Part shown: positions 28,744 through 37,228 of the stretch, piece by piece
Position numbering within the stretch: position 1 is the stretch's first letter
How the letters are laid out: the number at the start of each line of letters is the position of its first letter
Source of the DNA: Bacteroides sp. OM05-12
Lineage (GTDB): Bacteria; Bacteroidota; Bacteroidia; Bacteroidales; Bacteroidaceae
DNA: 64,000 nt
Assembly: GCF_003438995.1 (NCBI RefSeq)
Contig: NZ_QSUN01000019.1
Span: 1 to 64,000 of the forward strand
Direction: 5' to 3'
Position numbers and translations under genes: made by a program
The notes under the pieces: model-generated
Databases searched by the model: none
What the model was told of the DNA's origin: nothing
What the model saw: the letters and a program-made list of their open reading frames with translations, nothing else

Positions 28744-28751
28744 CAAAAGTA
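28744..28751 (-). promoter_or_regulatory. -7 promoter element for the porin gene
   Basis: The minus strand reads TACTTTTG, 22 bases before the ATG. Confidence 0.7.
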
Positions 28752-28875
28752 TGTACAACATATTATATCCGAATGTCATATATATTACAATTATGTTACA
28801 TAATATGTTTGGTATTTATATAAATAGGTGAAGAAGATTTTCAACTATTTTTTTCCTCTCAACCGAAAAACTTAT

Positions 28876-28883
28876 TAACTTTG
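28876..28883 (+). promoter_or_regulatory. -7 promoter element for pheT
   Basis: TAACTTTG lies 36 bases before the ATG. Confidence 0.7.
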
Positions 28884-28918
28884 CAAGTCCTTTTTAGAAA
28901 CATATAAAAAATAATGAT

Positions 28919-31381
28919 ATGAATATCAGTTATAACTGGTTAAAAGAGTATGTCAATTTCGATTTGACAGCAGATGAAGTTGCTGCTGCCTTGACTTCTA
29001 TAGGTCTGGAAACCGGCGGGGTGGAGGAAGTTCAAACAATTAAAGGTGGTCTTGAAGGTATTGTTATTGGTGAAGTGCTTACCTGCGAACCTCATCCTAA
29101 TTCTGACCATATGCATATTACTACCGTCAATTTAGGAGATGGTGAACCTGTACAAATTGTGTGTGGGGCAGCTAATGTTGCAGCAGGACAAAAAGTAGTT
29201 GTTGCGACTTTGGGAACCAAATTATATGATGGCGATGAATGTTTCACGATCAAAAAATCAAAGCTTCGTGGTGTGGAATCCAACGGAATGATTTGTGCGG
29301 AAGATGAAATAGGTATAGGTACCAGCCATGATGGTATTATAGTTCTTCCGGCAGATGCCGTCCCGGGAACACCGGCTAAGGAATATTACAATATAAAGAG
29401 TGATTATGTACTTGAGGTGGATATCACTCCTAATCGTGCTGATGCATGTTCGCATTATGGGGTTGCTCGTGATTTATATGCTTATCTCGTTCAGAATGGT
29501 TATAAGGCGGAATTGAAGAAACCTTCGGTTGAAGCATTCAAAGTAGACAATCATGATTTGGATATAGCTGTTACGGTAGAGAATAATGAAGCTTGTCCGA
29601 GATATGCAGGGGTAACAGTTCATGGAGTAACAGTAAAAGAAAGTCCGGAATGGTTGCAGGATAAATTGAGAACAATCGGTTTACGTCCTATTAATAATGT
29701 AGTAGATATAACAAATTATATCGTACATGCTTTTGGACAGCCGCTTCATTGTTTTGATGCAGCTAAGATCAAGGGAAATCATATCCGCGTGAAAACAATG
29801 CCGAAAGATACTGTTTTTGTTACATTGGATGAAGTGGAGCGCAAATTGAATGAGCGTGATTTGATGATTTGTAATGAAGAGGAGGCAATGTGTATTGCCG
29901 GAGTATTTGGAGGATTGGATTCCGGAAGTACAGAAGCAACTACGGATGTATTTCTTGAAAGTGCTTATTTCCATCCTACATGGGTTCGTAAGACAGCTCG
30001 TCGTCATGGCTTGAACACGGATGCGTCATTCCGTTTCGAACGTGGCATAGATCCGAATAATGTTATTTATTGTTTGAAGCTTGCAGCTTTGATGGTGAAA
30101 GAGCTTGCCGGAGGTACTATTTCTTCTGACATAAAAGATGTTTATCCTACTCCGTTTGAAGATTTTAAGGTAGATCTTTCTTATGAGTATGTTAATTCTT
30201 TGGTGGGTAAAGTAATTCCGGTTGAAACGATAAAGAGCATTGTAAACAGTCTTGAAATGCGAGTATTGGAAGATACTCCGGAAGGTTTAAAGTTAGCTGT
30301 TCCTCCTTATCGTGTGGATGTACAACGTCCGTGTGATGTTGTGGAAGATATACTCCGTGTCTATGGATATAATAATGTAGAGATACCGACAACATTAAAA
30401 TCGAGTTTGACTACAAAAACGGATGTTGATAGATCTCATCAATTGCAAAACCTGATATCAGAACAACTACTGGGTTGCGGTTTCAATGAAATATTGAATA
30501 ATTCATTGACAAAAGCTGCTTATTATGAAGGCTTGGAGTCTTTCCCTGCAAAGAATTTGGTAATGTTATTGAATCCGTTGAGTGCAGATTTGAACTGTAT
30601 GCGTCAGACGCTTTTATTTGGTGGTTTGGAAAGTATTGCTCATAATGCTAATCGTAAGAATGCGGATTTGAAGTTTTTTGAGTTTGGAAATTGTTATTAT
30701 TTCCATGAGGAGAAGCGCAATACGGAAAAAGCACTTGCTCCATATACAGAAGACTATCATTTAAGCTTATGGGTGACGGGAAATAGAGTTTCTAATTCTT
30801 GGGCTCATACTGATGAACAAAGTTCTGTGTATGAACTAAAGGCTTATGTCGAGAATATTCTGATTCGTTTAGGATTGGATCTTCATAAATTGGTTATTGG
30901 TAATTATACCGATGATTTATTTGCAACAGCCCTAAGCATTAATACTCAGGGTGGTAAACGGCTTGGTGTCTTTGGTGTAGTGACAAAAAAACAGCTAAAG
31001 ACATTTGATATAGATAATGAGGTTTATTATGCAGACTTGAATTGGAAAGAGTTGATGAAAGCAATTCGTTCTGTAAAGGTAAGTTTCAAAGAACTTTCTA
31101 AATTCCCGGCTGTAAAGAGAGATTTGGCATTGTTGCTTGATAAGGATGTGCAATTTGCTGAAATTGAAAAGATTGCATACGAAACAGAAAAGAAGTTGCT
31201 TCGTGAGGTGACTTTGTTTGATGTTTACGAAGGAAAGAACTTAGAAGCCGGAAAGAAGTCTTATGCCGTGAGTTTCTTGCTTTTGGATGAAACCCAAACG
31301 CTGAATGATAAGCAGATTGACAAGATAATGTCTAAGTTGATAGCTAATTTGGAGAACAAATTAGGAGCTAAATTAAGATAA
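28919..31381 (+). CDS. pheT: Phenylalanine-tRNA ligase beta subunit
   Basis: The protein has 820 residues, the full bacterial length. Domains in order are B1 with an EMAPII-like tRNA-binding OB fold (about 40-150), B3/B4 editing domain (about 210-400, with GVFGG and RFERGIDP), the B5 domain (about 405-475), the catalytic-like core, and a C-terminal FDX-ACB anticodon-binding domain (about 725-820). With PheS it charges tRNA-Phe. pheS is not beside it, which is common in Bacteroidota. The YebC-family gene follows 27 bases downstream and may share the transcript. Confidence 0.98.
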   Translation: MNISYNWLKEYVNFDLTADEVAAALTSIGLETGGVEEVQTIKGGLEGIVIGEVLTCEPHPNSDHMHITTVNLGDGEPVQIVCGAANVAAGQKVVVATLGTKLYDGDECFTIKKSKLRGVESNGMICAEDEIGIGTSHDGIIVLPADAVPGTPAKEYYNIKSDYVLEVDITPNRADACSHYGVARDLYAYLVQNGYKAELKKPSVEAFKVDNHDLDIAVTVENNEACPRYAGVTVHGVTVKESPEWLQDKLRTIGLRPINNVVDITNYIVHAFGQPLHCFDAAKIKGNHIRVKTMPKDTVFVTLDEVERKLNERDLMICNEEEAMCIAGVFGGLDSGSTEATTDVFLESAYFHPTWVRKTARRHGLNTDASFRFERGIDPNNVIYCLKLAALMVKELAGGTISSDIKDVYPTPFEDFKVDLSYEYVNSLVGKVIPVETIKSIVNSLEMRVLEDTPEGLKLAVPPYRVDVQRPCDVVEDILRVYGYNNVEIPTTLKSSLTTKTDVDRSHQLQNLISEQLLGCGFNEILNNSLTKAAYYEGLESFPAKNLVMLLNPLSADLNCMRQTLLFGGLESIAHNANRKNADLKFFEFGNCYYFHEEKRNTEKALAPYTEDYHLSLWVTGNRVSNSWAHTDEQSSVYELKAYVENILIRLGLDLHKLVIGNYTDDLFATALSINTQGGKRLGVFGVVTKKQLKTFDIDNEVYYADLNWKELMKAIRSVKVSFKELSKFPAVKRDLALLLDKDVQFAEIEKIAYETEKKLLREVTLFDVYEGKNLEAGKKSYAVSFLLLDETQTLNDKQIDKIMSKLIANLENKLGAKLR

Positions 31382-31408
31382 TTCATAAATATATTAAAAT
31401 ATATACCA

Positions 31409-32134
31409 ATGGGAAGAGCGTTTGAATATAGAAAAGCTACCAAGTTAAAGAGATGGGGAAATATGGCTCGTACGTTTACGAGAATCGGTAAACAAATTGC
31501 TATTGCAGTAAAAGCTGGTGGTCCGGATCCTGAAAATAATCCTCATTTGAGAGCTGTTGTTGCGAATGCAAAGCGCGAGAATATGCCGAAAGATAACGTA
31601 GAACGCGCTATCAAGAACGCAATGGGTAAAGATCAGAAGGACTATAAAGAAATGAATTATGAAGGTTATGGTCCTTATGGAGTAGCAATTTTTGTTGAAA
31701 CAGCTACTGATAATACTACACGTACTGTAGCTAATGTACGTAGCGTTTTCAATAAGTTTGGTGGGAGTTTAGGTACTTCCGGTAGCCTTGATTTTATTTT
31801 CAGTTGGAAATCAATGTTTACTTTCAAGAAAAAAGATGGTTTGGATATGGATGAACTGATTCTTGAATTAATTGATTACGGAGTGGAGGATGAATATGAT
31901 GAGGAAGAAGACGAAATCACAATTTATGGAGATCCTAAATCCTTTAGTCAGATTCAAAAATACTTGGAAGACAATGGCTTTGAAGTGACCGGTTCTGAAT
32001 TTACCCGTATTCCAAATGATCTGAAAGATGTGGATGATGAGCAACGTGCTACAATAGATAAAATAGTAGAGCGTTTGGAAGAAGATGAAGATGTGCAGAA
32101 CGTTTACACGAATATGCGTCCGGCAGAAGAATAA
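31409..32134 (+). CDS. YebC/PmpR family protein
   Basis: The protein has 241 residues. It opens with GRAFEYRKATKLKRWGNMAR, continues with the NPHLRAVVANAKRENMPKDN signature and YEGYGPYGVAIFVE, and has an acidic middle loop (EDEYDEEEDE). All three domains of the TACO1/YebC fold are present. Some family members act as transcriptional regulators and others as translation factors that relieve ribosome stalling at proline-rich sites; which applies here cannot be read from sequence. It is followed within five bases by the TSCPD gene. Confidence 0.93.
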   Translation: MGRAFEYRKATKLKRWGNMARTFTRIGKQIAIAVKAGGPDPENNPHLRAVVANAKRENMPKDNVERAIKNAMGKDQKDYKEMNYEGYGPYGVAIFVETATDNTTRTVANVRSVFNKFGGSLGTSGSLDFIFSWKSMFTFKKKDGLDMDELILELIDYGVEDEYDEEEDEITIYGDPKSFSQIQKYLEDNGFEVTGSEFTRIPNDLKDVDDEQRATIDKIVERLEEDEDVQNVYTNMRPAEE

Positions 32135-32138
32135 GAAG

Positions 32139-32390
32139 ATGGCCTATCTTTATAAGACTCACGGTACTTGTAGCACGAATATTGAAATTGAAGTGGACAA
32201 CGGTATCTTGAAGCATGTGAGATACTACGGTGGATGCAATGGTAATCTGAAAGCTATAGCCAGATTATTGGAAGGTATGCCGGTAGAGAAGGTTGTTTCT
32301 AAACTGGAGGGTATAACTTGCGGAAATCGTTCAACTTCATGTTCAGACCAGCTTTGTAAAGCGCTGCGGGAGATGGGAGTCGTGAAATAA
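32139..32390 (+). CDS. TSCPD domain protein (TIGR03905-like)
   Basis: The protein has 83 residues from the ATG at 32139, four bases after the upstream stop. Conserved cysteines lie in HGTCSTNIE (Cys9), YGGCNGN (Cys31) and ITCGNRSTSC, the last being the family's TSCPD motif in the form TSCSD, with Ser for Pro. The domain resembles the C-terminal domain of some ribonucleotide reductases (NrdJ) and its small stand-alone relatives have no firm function that I know of. It probably shares a transcript with the YebC gene. Confidence 0.85.
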   Translation: MAYLYKTHGTCSTNIEIEVDNGILKHVRYYGGCNGNLKAIARLLEGMPVEKVVSKLEGITCGNRSTSCSDQLCKALREMGVVK

Positions 32391-32393
32391 TAA

Positions 32394-32425
32394 AAAGGGG
32401 TATCCGAAAGGTGCCCCTTTATTTC
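32394..32425 (+). terminator. Terminator of the pheT-yebC-TSCPD group
   Basis: AAAGGGG (32394-32400) pairs with CCCCTTT (32414-32420), with an inner CC/GG pair around a GAAA loop. A T-rich run follows. Confidence 0.8.
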
Positions 32426-32465
32426 TTTTTATATGCCCTCTGATTAGTTATTGTCTATAAGCTTC

Positions 32466-32640
32466 ATCCCTTCAGTTTACCCTATTCTATATTGATACTG
32501 AATGGATTAGCCTGAAAGATGGAATCATTCAGTGTCTATTCAGCATATTACTCAATGTTCATCATCGGCTGAATGTTTTCCCTAAAAAAGATTCAGGATA
32601 ATATGCTGATAATCAAGTGCTGATTTGTAAACTGAAGGAT
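32466..32640. repeat. Nested inverted repeats in the gap before the FHA gene
   Basis: ATCCCTTCAGTTTAC (32466-32480) is inverted as GTAAACTGAAGGAT (32627-32640), CAGCATATTA (32541-32550) as TAATATGCTG (32599-32608), and ACTGAATG (32497-32504) as CATTCAGT (32526-32533). Together they can fold into a branched structure. Confidence 0.65.
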
Positions 32641-32719
32641 TGAAAGATAAATGAGAGTAACTTGTTTTTTATACTATCTTTACCTGCAAATTGGTAGAAA
32701 TATCTGTGGAACTTGTAGT

Positions 32720-32860
32720 AATTCATCTTGATGTTTTTTACAAACACCTTGATGTTTTTTAAAAACATCAGGTTGATTAAAAAAAACATCAGGTCGTTTG
32801 TTGACGAAGGTACGGTCCTTTGTTTACAAACTCCTATCGTTTGCAAACAATCGACCGTAT
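32720..32860 (+). repeat. Mosaic intergenic repeat, copy C (partial)
   Basis: This holds only the right-hand modules of the family: two CTTGATGTTTTTT/AAAAACATC units (32727-32790), the ACATCAGGTCGTTTGTTGAC segment at 32786-32805, and the terminal TACGGTC hairpin (32811-32825 with 32845-32859, two mismatches). It has the same orientation as copies A and B. Confidence 0.8.
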
Positions 32861-32864
32861 GGTT

Positions 32865-33380
32865 TTATTTTTCAGCTTCGCGAAAGATAAAGGTGGTTGC
32901 TCCGAGTGTAATGATAGCTCCGTCTTCAATACGAATGCGGTCTTTATCGCTTAATATTTCATTTTGCAAAAACGTACCGGTCAGACTTGGAAAGTCTCTT
33001 AGCGTATAAACTAATTTACCTTGTTTATCTTGTTTCACATTGATAACGCAGTGTCGTCTGTCCATACTCATGTCGGAAGTTTCTATGGGAATAGTAATGT
33101 TGTTTCCTGTGCAACGGCGTCCTATAATGTTGTCACCTTCAACAAGAGGGAAAATTTGTTTATATCCGAAAACATTTTCTATTACCATGATGCTTCCGAA
33201 TTGACTCTTTTCTTCTTGAGTCTCATTTTTTTCTGTAGACTTTAATTTCGTCTTTCCAATCCGGATGCCAAATTGTTTCTTGCAATGATCGCAGATAAAA
33301 ACAAGAGATTGTCCTTCTGTATATTTTGTTTCATCAAATGTGATGTAATTCTCACACTTGGGACACATAATTCTTTTCAT
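32865..33380 (-). CDS. Zinc-ribbon and FHA domain protein
   Basis: The protein has 171 residues. The N-terminus carries a zinc ribbon with Cys6-x2-Cys9 and Cys30-x2-Cys33. A linker leads to an FHA domain (about 80-165) with the IIGRRCTGNN strand and the MDRRHCVIN motif, which binds phosphothreonine peptides. No transmembrane segment is seen, so it should be cytoplasmic. It follows the HU/SPOR gene by 18 bases and is probably co-transcribed with it. A matching Ser/Thr kinase is not present in the window. Its partner is unknown. Confidence 0.85.
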   Translation of the reverse strand: MKRIMCPKCENYITFDETKYTEGQSLVFICDHCKKQFGIRIGKTKLKSTEKNETQEEKSQFGSIMVIENVFGYKQIFPLVEGDNIIGRRCTGNNITIPIETSDMSMDRRHCVINVKQDKQGKLVYTLRDFPSLTGTFLQNEILSDKDRIRIEDGAIITLGATTFIFREAEK

Positions 33381-33398
33381 AAATTGGGAAAGTATTTT

Positions 33399-34427
33399 TT
33401 ATTTCGACAATAACCATGCATCTTTTAACGCCGGGCTTTGTCTTAATTCATTGAGCTTTTTATTTGCTTCATTTCTATCGGAAAATGACATCAGGCTAAT
33501 ACGTGTTCTGCCGTTTCCTTCCAGAATCTTGGCGTTGGTATAACCTTCTTTTATACATTTTTGAATAACAGTCTCAGCTTCACTTCTATTATTGACACTG
33601 GCAATTATGATGTTGTATTTTCCTTCTTTGATTGACGGAGTAACTTGAGATGTTTCTGCAGTAACAATATTATTATTGTTTTTAGTTACCTTTTCTACTC
33701 TTATTGCTTTGGGTTTCAAGTCTGTGACTTTTTTCTTGTCTGAAGATTGTACAGTCAACGCTTGCTTTACAGGTACTGTCGGGTTGTTTTGTGTATTGAA
33801 TATGTTCAATGATATAAGTTCTGCATAATTATCTGTTTCGATATAAGTGTTTTCTACAGGAGTAGACATAAAGAAGAATGCAATAATTGCTACTGCTGCT
33901 GCAACGGCATGCCTTAACAATGTACGGTTGATTCTAATCTCGTACACATTCTTGGATGATTTTTTATCCGGTACAATTCTTTTTTCTTCTTGTCTGTACA
34001 TAACCGATTTAAGCTTTTCTATTCCGAAAGAACTTAAACCATATAATTCCGGAGCAACTACTCCGTCTTCGTTGGGGCAGAACTCATAGGTGTTGTCTAT
34101 ATTTAGTGATAGAGTTCCAATTCCATGTAATTCAGCCTTCCCGTCTTTGTGAAGTATGTTGTTGAGTTCCGTAACAGCTTCTTCCAAGCGTTTACTTGCA
34201 TCGGAAAAATCTGTATGATAAGTTTGCATATATGATTGAACCAGTAATCCGTCGTTTATTTTTAAATGGGGATTAAAACCGATAGTACGTGTAGGAGGGA
34301 GATATAACCCTTCTTCTTCTACCCATTTTGCAGAGGAATGATGTGCTACAAATCCACCAAAATCCGGTATGATAACACAATCATTTTCTAATAATAAAGT
34401 TTCAATATGTTGTACTAATTCAATCAT
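33399..34427 (-). CDS. HU-like (CCDC81 type) and SPOR domain membrane protein
   Basis: The protein has 342 residues. Residues 1-135 contain the Bacteroidota HU-like domain of the CCDC81/SPOR type, with CVIIPDFGGFVAHH, GFNPHLKINDGLLVQS and ELHGIGTLSL. One membrane helix (about 166-187) follows, then a charged spacer and a C-terminal SPOR domain (about 268-342), which binds denuded peptidoglycan at division sites. The topology implies a cytoplasmic HU-like part and a periplasmic SPOR part. It heads a two-gene operon with the FHA protein, so a link between division-site cell wall and a cytoplasmic signal or DNA partner is possible but unproven. Confidence 0.85.
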   Translation of the reverse strand: MIELVQHIETLLLENDCVIIPDFGGFVAHHSSAKWVEEEGLYLPPTRTIGFNPHLKINDGLLVQSYMQTYHTDFSDASKRLEEAVTELNNILHKDGKAELHGIGTLSLNIDNTYEFCPNEDGVVAPELYGLSSFGIEKLKSVMYRQEEKRIVPDKKSSKNVYEIRINRTLLRHAVAAAVAIIAFFFMSTPVENTYIETDNYAELISLNIFNTQNNPTVPVKQALTVQSSDKKKVTDLKPKAIRVEKVTKNNNNIVTAETSQVTPSIKEGKYNIIIASVNNRSEAETVIQKCIKEGYTNAKILEGNGRTRISLMSFSDRNEANKKLNELRQSPALKDAWLLSK

Positions 34428-34432
34428 GTGTG

Positions 34433-34440
34433 CAAAATTA
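34433..34440 (-). promoter_or_regulatory. -7 promoter element for the HU/SPOR-FHA pair
   Basis: The minus strand reads TAATTTTG only six bases before the ATG, so the transcript would be nearly leaderless. Confidence 0.55.
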
Positions 34441-34518
34441 ATCTTTTACTCGAATAAATACTACTGTTTTTTGAATTAAATTATCAACAAATTATAAACA
34501 GTAGTATAATTTTATTGC

Positions 34519-34526
34519 TAATTTTG
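34519..34526 (+). promoter_or_regulatory. -7 promoter element for rfbC-ugd
   Basis: TAATTTTG lies 24 bases before the rfbC ATG, divergent from the HU/SPOR promoter. Confidence 0.7.
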
Positions 34527-34549
34527 CAACCGTTAATAAAATATGTGAT

Positions 34550-35095
34550 ATGACTTACATACAAACAGAAATTGATGGAGTGTGGATCATTGAGCCGAAA
34601 GTGTTCAATGATGCGCGTGGGTATTTTATGGAAGCCTTTAAAAAAGAAGAATTTGAGGCCAACATTGGTAAGGTGAATTTTATTCAGGACAATGAATCCA
34701 AGTCATCATACGGGGTGTTGAGAGGACTTCATTACCAAAAAGGAGAATTCTGCCAGGCAAAGTTGGTGAGGGTTATTAAAGGTGAAGTTCTGGATGTTGC
34801 AGTAGATTTACGAGAATCTTCTCCTACATTTGGTAAATATGTAAGTGTATTATTGAATGAAGAAAATAAGCGTCAGTTTTTTATACCTAGAGGGTTTGCT
34901 CATGGTTTTCTTGTTTTGAGCGAAGAAGCCATATTTACATATAAAGTGGATAATGCATATGCTCCTCAGGCTGAAGCATCTGTGCTCTATAACGATAAGG
35001 ATTTGAGCATTGATTGGCCGATTAATGAAAATCAAATAATAATGTCTGATAAGGATAAAACAGCAAAAGCATTTAAGGATGCTGATGTATTTTAA
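34550..35095 (+). CDS. rfbC: dTDP-4-dehydrorhamnose 3,5-epimerase
   Basis: The protein has 181 residues, the normal length, forming a cupin-fold dimer. Key motifs are SKSSYGVLRGLHYQ, with catalytic His61, VDLRESSPTFGKY near 86-98, and IPRGFAHGFLVL near 111-122. It makes dTDP-L-lyxo-4-hexulose in the dTDP-L-rhamnose pathway. The other rhamnose genes (rfbA, rfbB, rfbD) are not in the window, so they must lie elsewhere. It is followed 20 bases later by ugd. Confidence 0.95.
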   Translation: MTYIQTEIDGVWIIEPKVFNDARGYFMEAFKKEEFEANIGKVNFIQDNESKSSYGVLRGLHYQKGEFCQAKLVRVIKGEVLDVAVDLRESSPTFGKYVSVLLNEENKRQFFIPRGFAHGFLVLSEEAIFTYKVDNAYAPQAEASVLYNDKDLSIDWPINENQIIMSDKDKTAKAFKDADVF

Positions 35096-35114
35096 AAATT
35101 AAAGAAAAAGAGTT

Positions 35115-36428
35115 ATGAAGATAGCAATTGTTGGTACGGGCTATGTTGGCTTGGTTAGCGGAACTTGTTTTGCGGAAATTGGAGTAAATGTCGTTTGTGT
35201 AGACACAGATGAAAAGAAGATAGAAAATTTAAAGAAGGGTATTATTCCTATTTATGAGCCGGGACTTGAGGATATGGTTTTGCGTAATACTAAAGCCGGA
35301 AGATTGAATTTTACAACTTCTTTAAAAGAATGTCTTGATGATGTTGATGTTGTGTTTAGTGCTGTAGGTACACCTCCTGACGAAGATGGTAGTGCCGATT
35401 TGAAATATGTTCTTCAAGTGGCGCGTACGATTGGTGCAAATATGAATAAATATTTGCTGGTGGTAACGAAGAGTACTGTGCCGGTAGGGACTGCTAAAAA
35501 GGTAAAAGATGCGATTCAGGAAGAATTGGATAAAAGAGGAGTAAAGATTGAGTTTGATGTGGCTTCTAATCCGGAGTTCCTGAAAGAAGGAAATGCGGTT
35601 GACGACTTTATGAGTCCGGATCGCGTTGTGGTGGGAGTAGAGTCTGAACGTGCACAAAAACTGATGACAAAACTTTATAAACCGTTCTTGTTGAATAATT
35701 TCCGTGTTATTTTTATGGACATTCCTTCTGCGGAGATGACTAAATATGCGGCTAATTCAATGCTGGCTACACGTATCAGTTTTATGAATGATATTGCAAA
35801 CTTATGCGAATTAGTCGGTGCAAATGTAAATATGGTACGTAGCGGTATTGGTTCTGATACCCGTATCGGACGAAAATTTCTTTATGCCGGATGCGGATAT
35901 GGAGGTTCTTGTTTCCCGAAAGATGTGAAAGCACTTATTAAAACGGCAGAACAGAATGGGTATGAGATGCGCGTGTTAAAGGCGGTAGAAGAGGTAAATG
36001 AACGGCAGAAAGGTATTCTTTTCGATAAGTTGAATGATTATTTTAAAGGTGATTTGAAAGGTAAGACAATTGCCCTTTGGGGATTGGCTTTCAAACCTGA
36101 AACCGATGATATGCGTGAGGCTCCTTCGTTAGTGCTTATAGATAAACTTTTGGCTGCAGGGTGTAATGTACGTGTTTATGATCCGGCTTCTATGGAAGAA
36201 GCAAAGCGTAGATTAGGCGATATTGTTTATTATGCTAAAGATATGTACGATGCATTACTTGATTCTGATGCTTTAATGTTATTGACAGAGTGGAAAGAGT
36301 TCCGTTTGCCGGCATGGGGAGTAATCAAAAAAGCAATGAATAACAATGTAATCTTGGATGGAAGAAATATATATGATATAAAAGAACTTCGCGAGCTGGG
36401 ATTTGTTTATCATTGCATAGGAGAATAA
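35115..36428 (+). CDS. ugd: UDP-glucose 6-dehydrogenase
   Basis: The protein has 437 residues. The NAD-binding Rossmann motif GTGYVGLVSG is at 7-16. The catalytic Cys266 lies in GCGYGGSCFPKD, and the C-terminal UDP-binding domain has WGLAFKPETDDMREAP near 317-332. It oxidises UDP-glucose twice to UDP-glucuronate, a precursor for capsular and other glycans. With rfbC it makes a sugar-nucleotide pair, although no glycosyltransferases are adjacent. Confidence 0.97.
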   Translation: MKIAIVGTGYVGLVSGTCFAEIGVNVVCVDTDEKKIENLKKGIIPIYEPGLEDMVLRNTKAGRLNFTTSLKECLDDVDVVFSAVGTPPDEDGSADLKYVLQVARTIGANMNKYLLVVTKSTVPVGTAKKVKDAIQEELDKRGVKIEFDVASNPEFLKEGNAVDDFMSPDRVVVGVESERAQKLMTKLYKPFLLNNFRVIFMDIPSAEMTKYAANSMLATRISFMNDIANLCELVGANVNMVRSGIGSDTRIGRKFLYAGCGYGGSCFPKDVKALIKTAEQNGYEMRVLKAVEEVNERQKGILFDKLNDYFKGDLKGKTIALWGLAFKPETDDMREAPSLVLIDKLLAAGCNVRVYDPASMEEAKRRLGDIVYYAKDMYDALLDSDALMLLTEWKEFRLPAWGVIKKAMNNNVILDGRNIYDIKELRELGFVYHCIGE

Positions 36429-36432
36429 AAAC

Positions 36433-37224
36433 ATGAAATTAAATGTCACTATTTTATTAGTGGCTGTCTTTTTTTGTTCCTGTCAGGGAAACAAACAAAA
36501 AGAAGCGGTAGCTGTTGATAGCAAAGCTAAAGAACTTTTTCAAGGTATATGGCTTGATGATGATAGTGAATCTGTGCTGTTTAGAGTTCAAGGAGATACT
36601 ATTTATTATGCTGACGTACAAAATGCACCTGTTTATTATGAGATTGTAAAAGACAGTTTGTATATGTACGGAAATGAAGTGTCACGTTATCAAATAGATA
36701 AGCAAGCTGAATATATCTTCTGGTTTCATTCATTGGCAGGAGATGTTGTGAAACTACATAAATCAGAAGAGCCGGCTGATTCTTTGGCTTTTGTTGATAA
36801 TACGTTTCAGGTAATACCTATCTATACGGAAGTGACAGAGAGGGATAGCGTCGTTATGTATAATGGAAGACGTTATAGAGCTTATGTGTATATTAATCCT
36901 TCCAAAATGAAAGTTTATAAAACTTCTTATTCTGAAGAAGGTATTAGTGTAGACAATGTTTATTATGATAACATAATGCATATATGTGTCTATGAAGGCA
37001 AGAAATGTCTGTACTCAAGCGATATAACCAAGCGAATGTTTGAAAATACGGTTCCGGGAGAATTCTTAGATAAATCCATTTTATCTGATATGAATTTTCT
37101 TTCAATAGATTCTTCCGGCTATCATTATCAAGCGTCGTTATGTATACCGGAAACTTCTCTTTGTTATATAGTAAATTTAACTATTAGCTTTGATGGAAAG
37201 CTCACTATGGCAGTCTTAAAATAG
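36433..37224 (+). CDS. Lipoprotein of unknown function (DUF4738-like)
   Basis: The protein has 263 residues with a short signal peptide and the lipobox CSC at residues 15-17 (lipid Cys17). The mature part is beta-rich with an early FQGIWLDDD segment that resembles lipocalin-like domains of Bacteroides lipoproteins, and a second half rich in Tyr and Val. I recall a similar family as DUF4738, but the assignment is tentative. It starts four bases after ugd, so it is co-transcribed with rfbC-ugd, and it ends four bases before the convergent tamB gene. Confidence 0.7.
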   Translation: MKLNVTILLVAVFFCSCQGNKQKEAVAVDSKAKELFQGIWLDDDSESVLFRVQGDTIYYADVQNAPVYYEIVKDSLYMYGNEVSRYQIDKQAEYIFWFHSLAGDVVKLHKSEEPADSLAFVDNTFQVIPIYTEVTERDSVVMYNGRRYRAYVYINPSKMKVYKTSYSEEGISVDNVYYDNIMHICVYEGKKCLYSSDITKRMFENTVPGEFLDKSILSDMNFLSIDSSGYHYQASLCIPETSLCYIVNLTISFDGKLTMAVLK

Positions 37225-37228
37225 TTTG

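Larger units (their letters stand above)
32391..32864. other. Intergenic gap with terminator, hairpins and repeat copy C
   Basis: There are 474 bases between convergent genes and no credible ORF. From left to right the gap holds the terminator at 32394, an inverted-repeat block at 32466-32640, and copy C of the mosaic repeat at 32720-32860, which ends four bases before the FHA gene stop. Confidence 0.75.

Noticed and set aside
34550..36428. Capsular polysaccharide locus
   Set aside because: Only rfbC and ugd are present, with no glycosyltransferase, flippase, polymerase or UpxY/UpxZ-type regulators.
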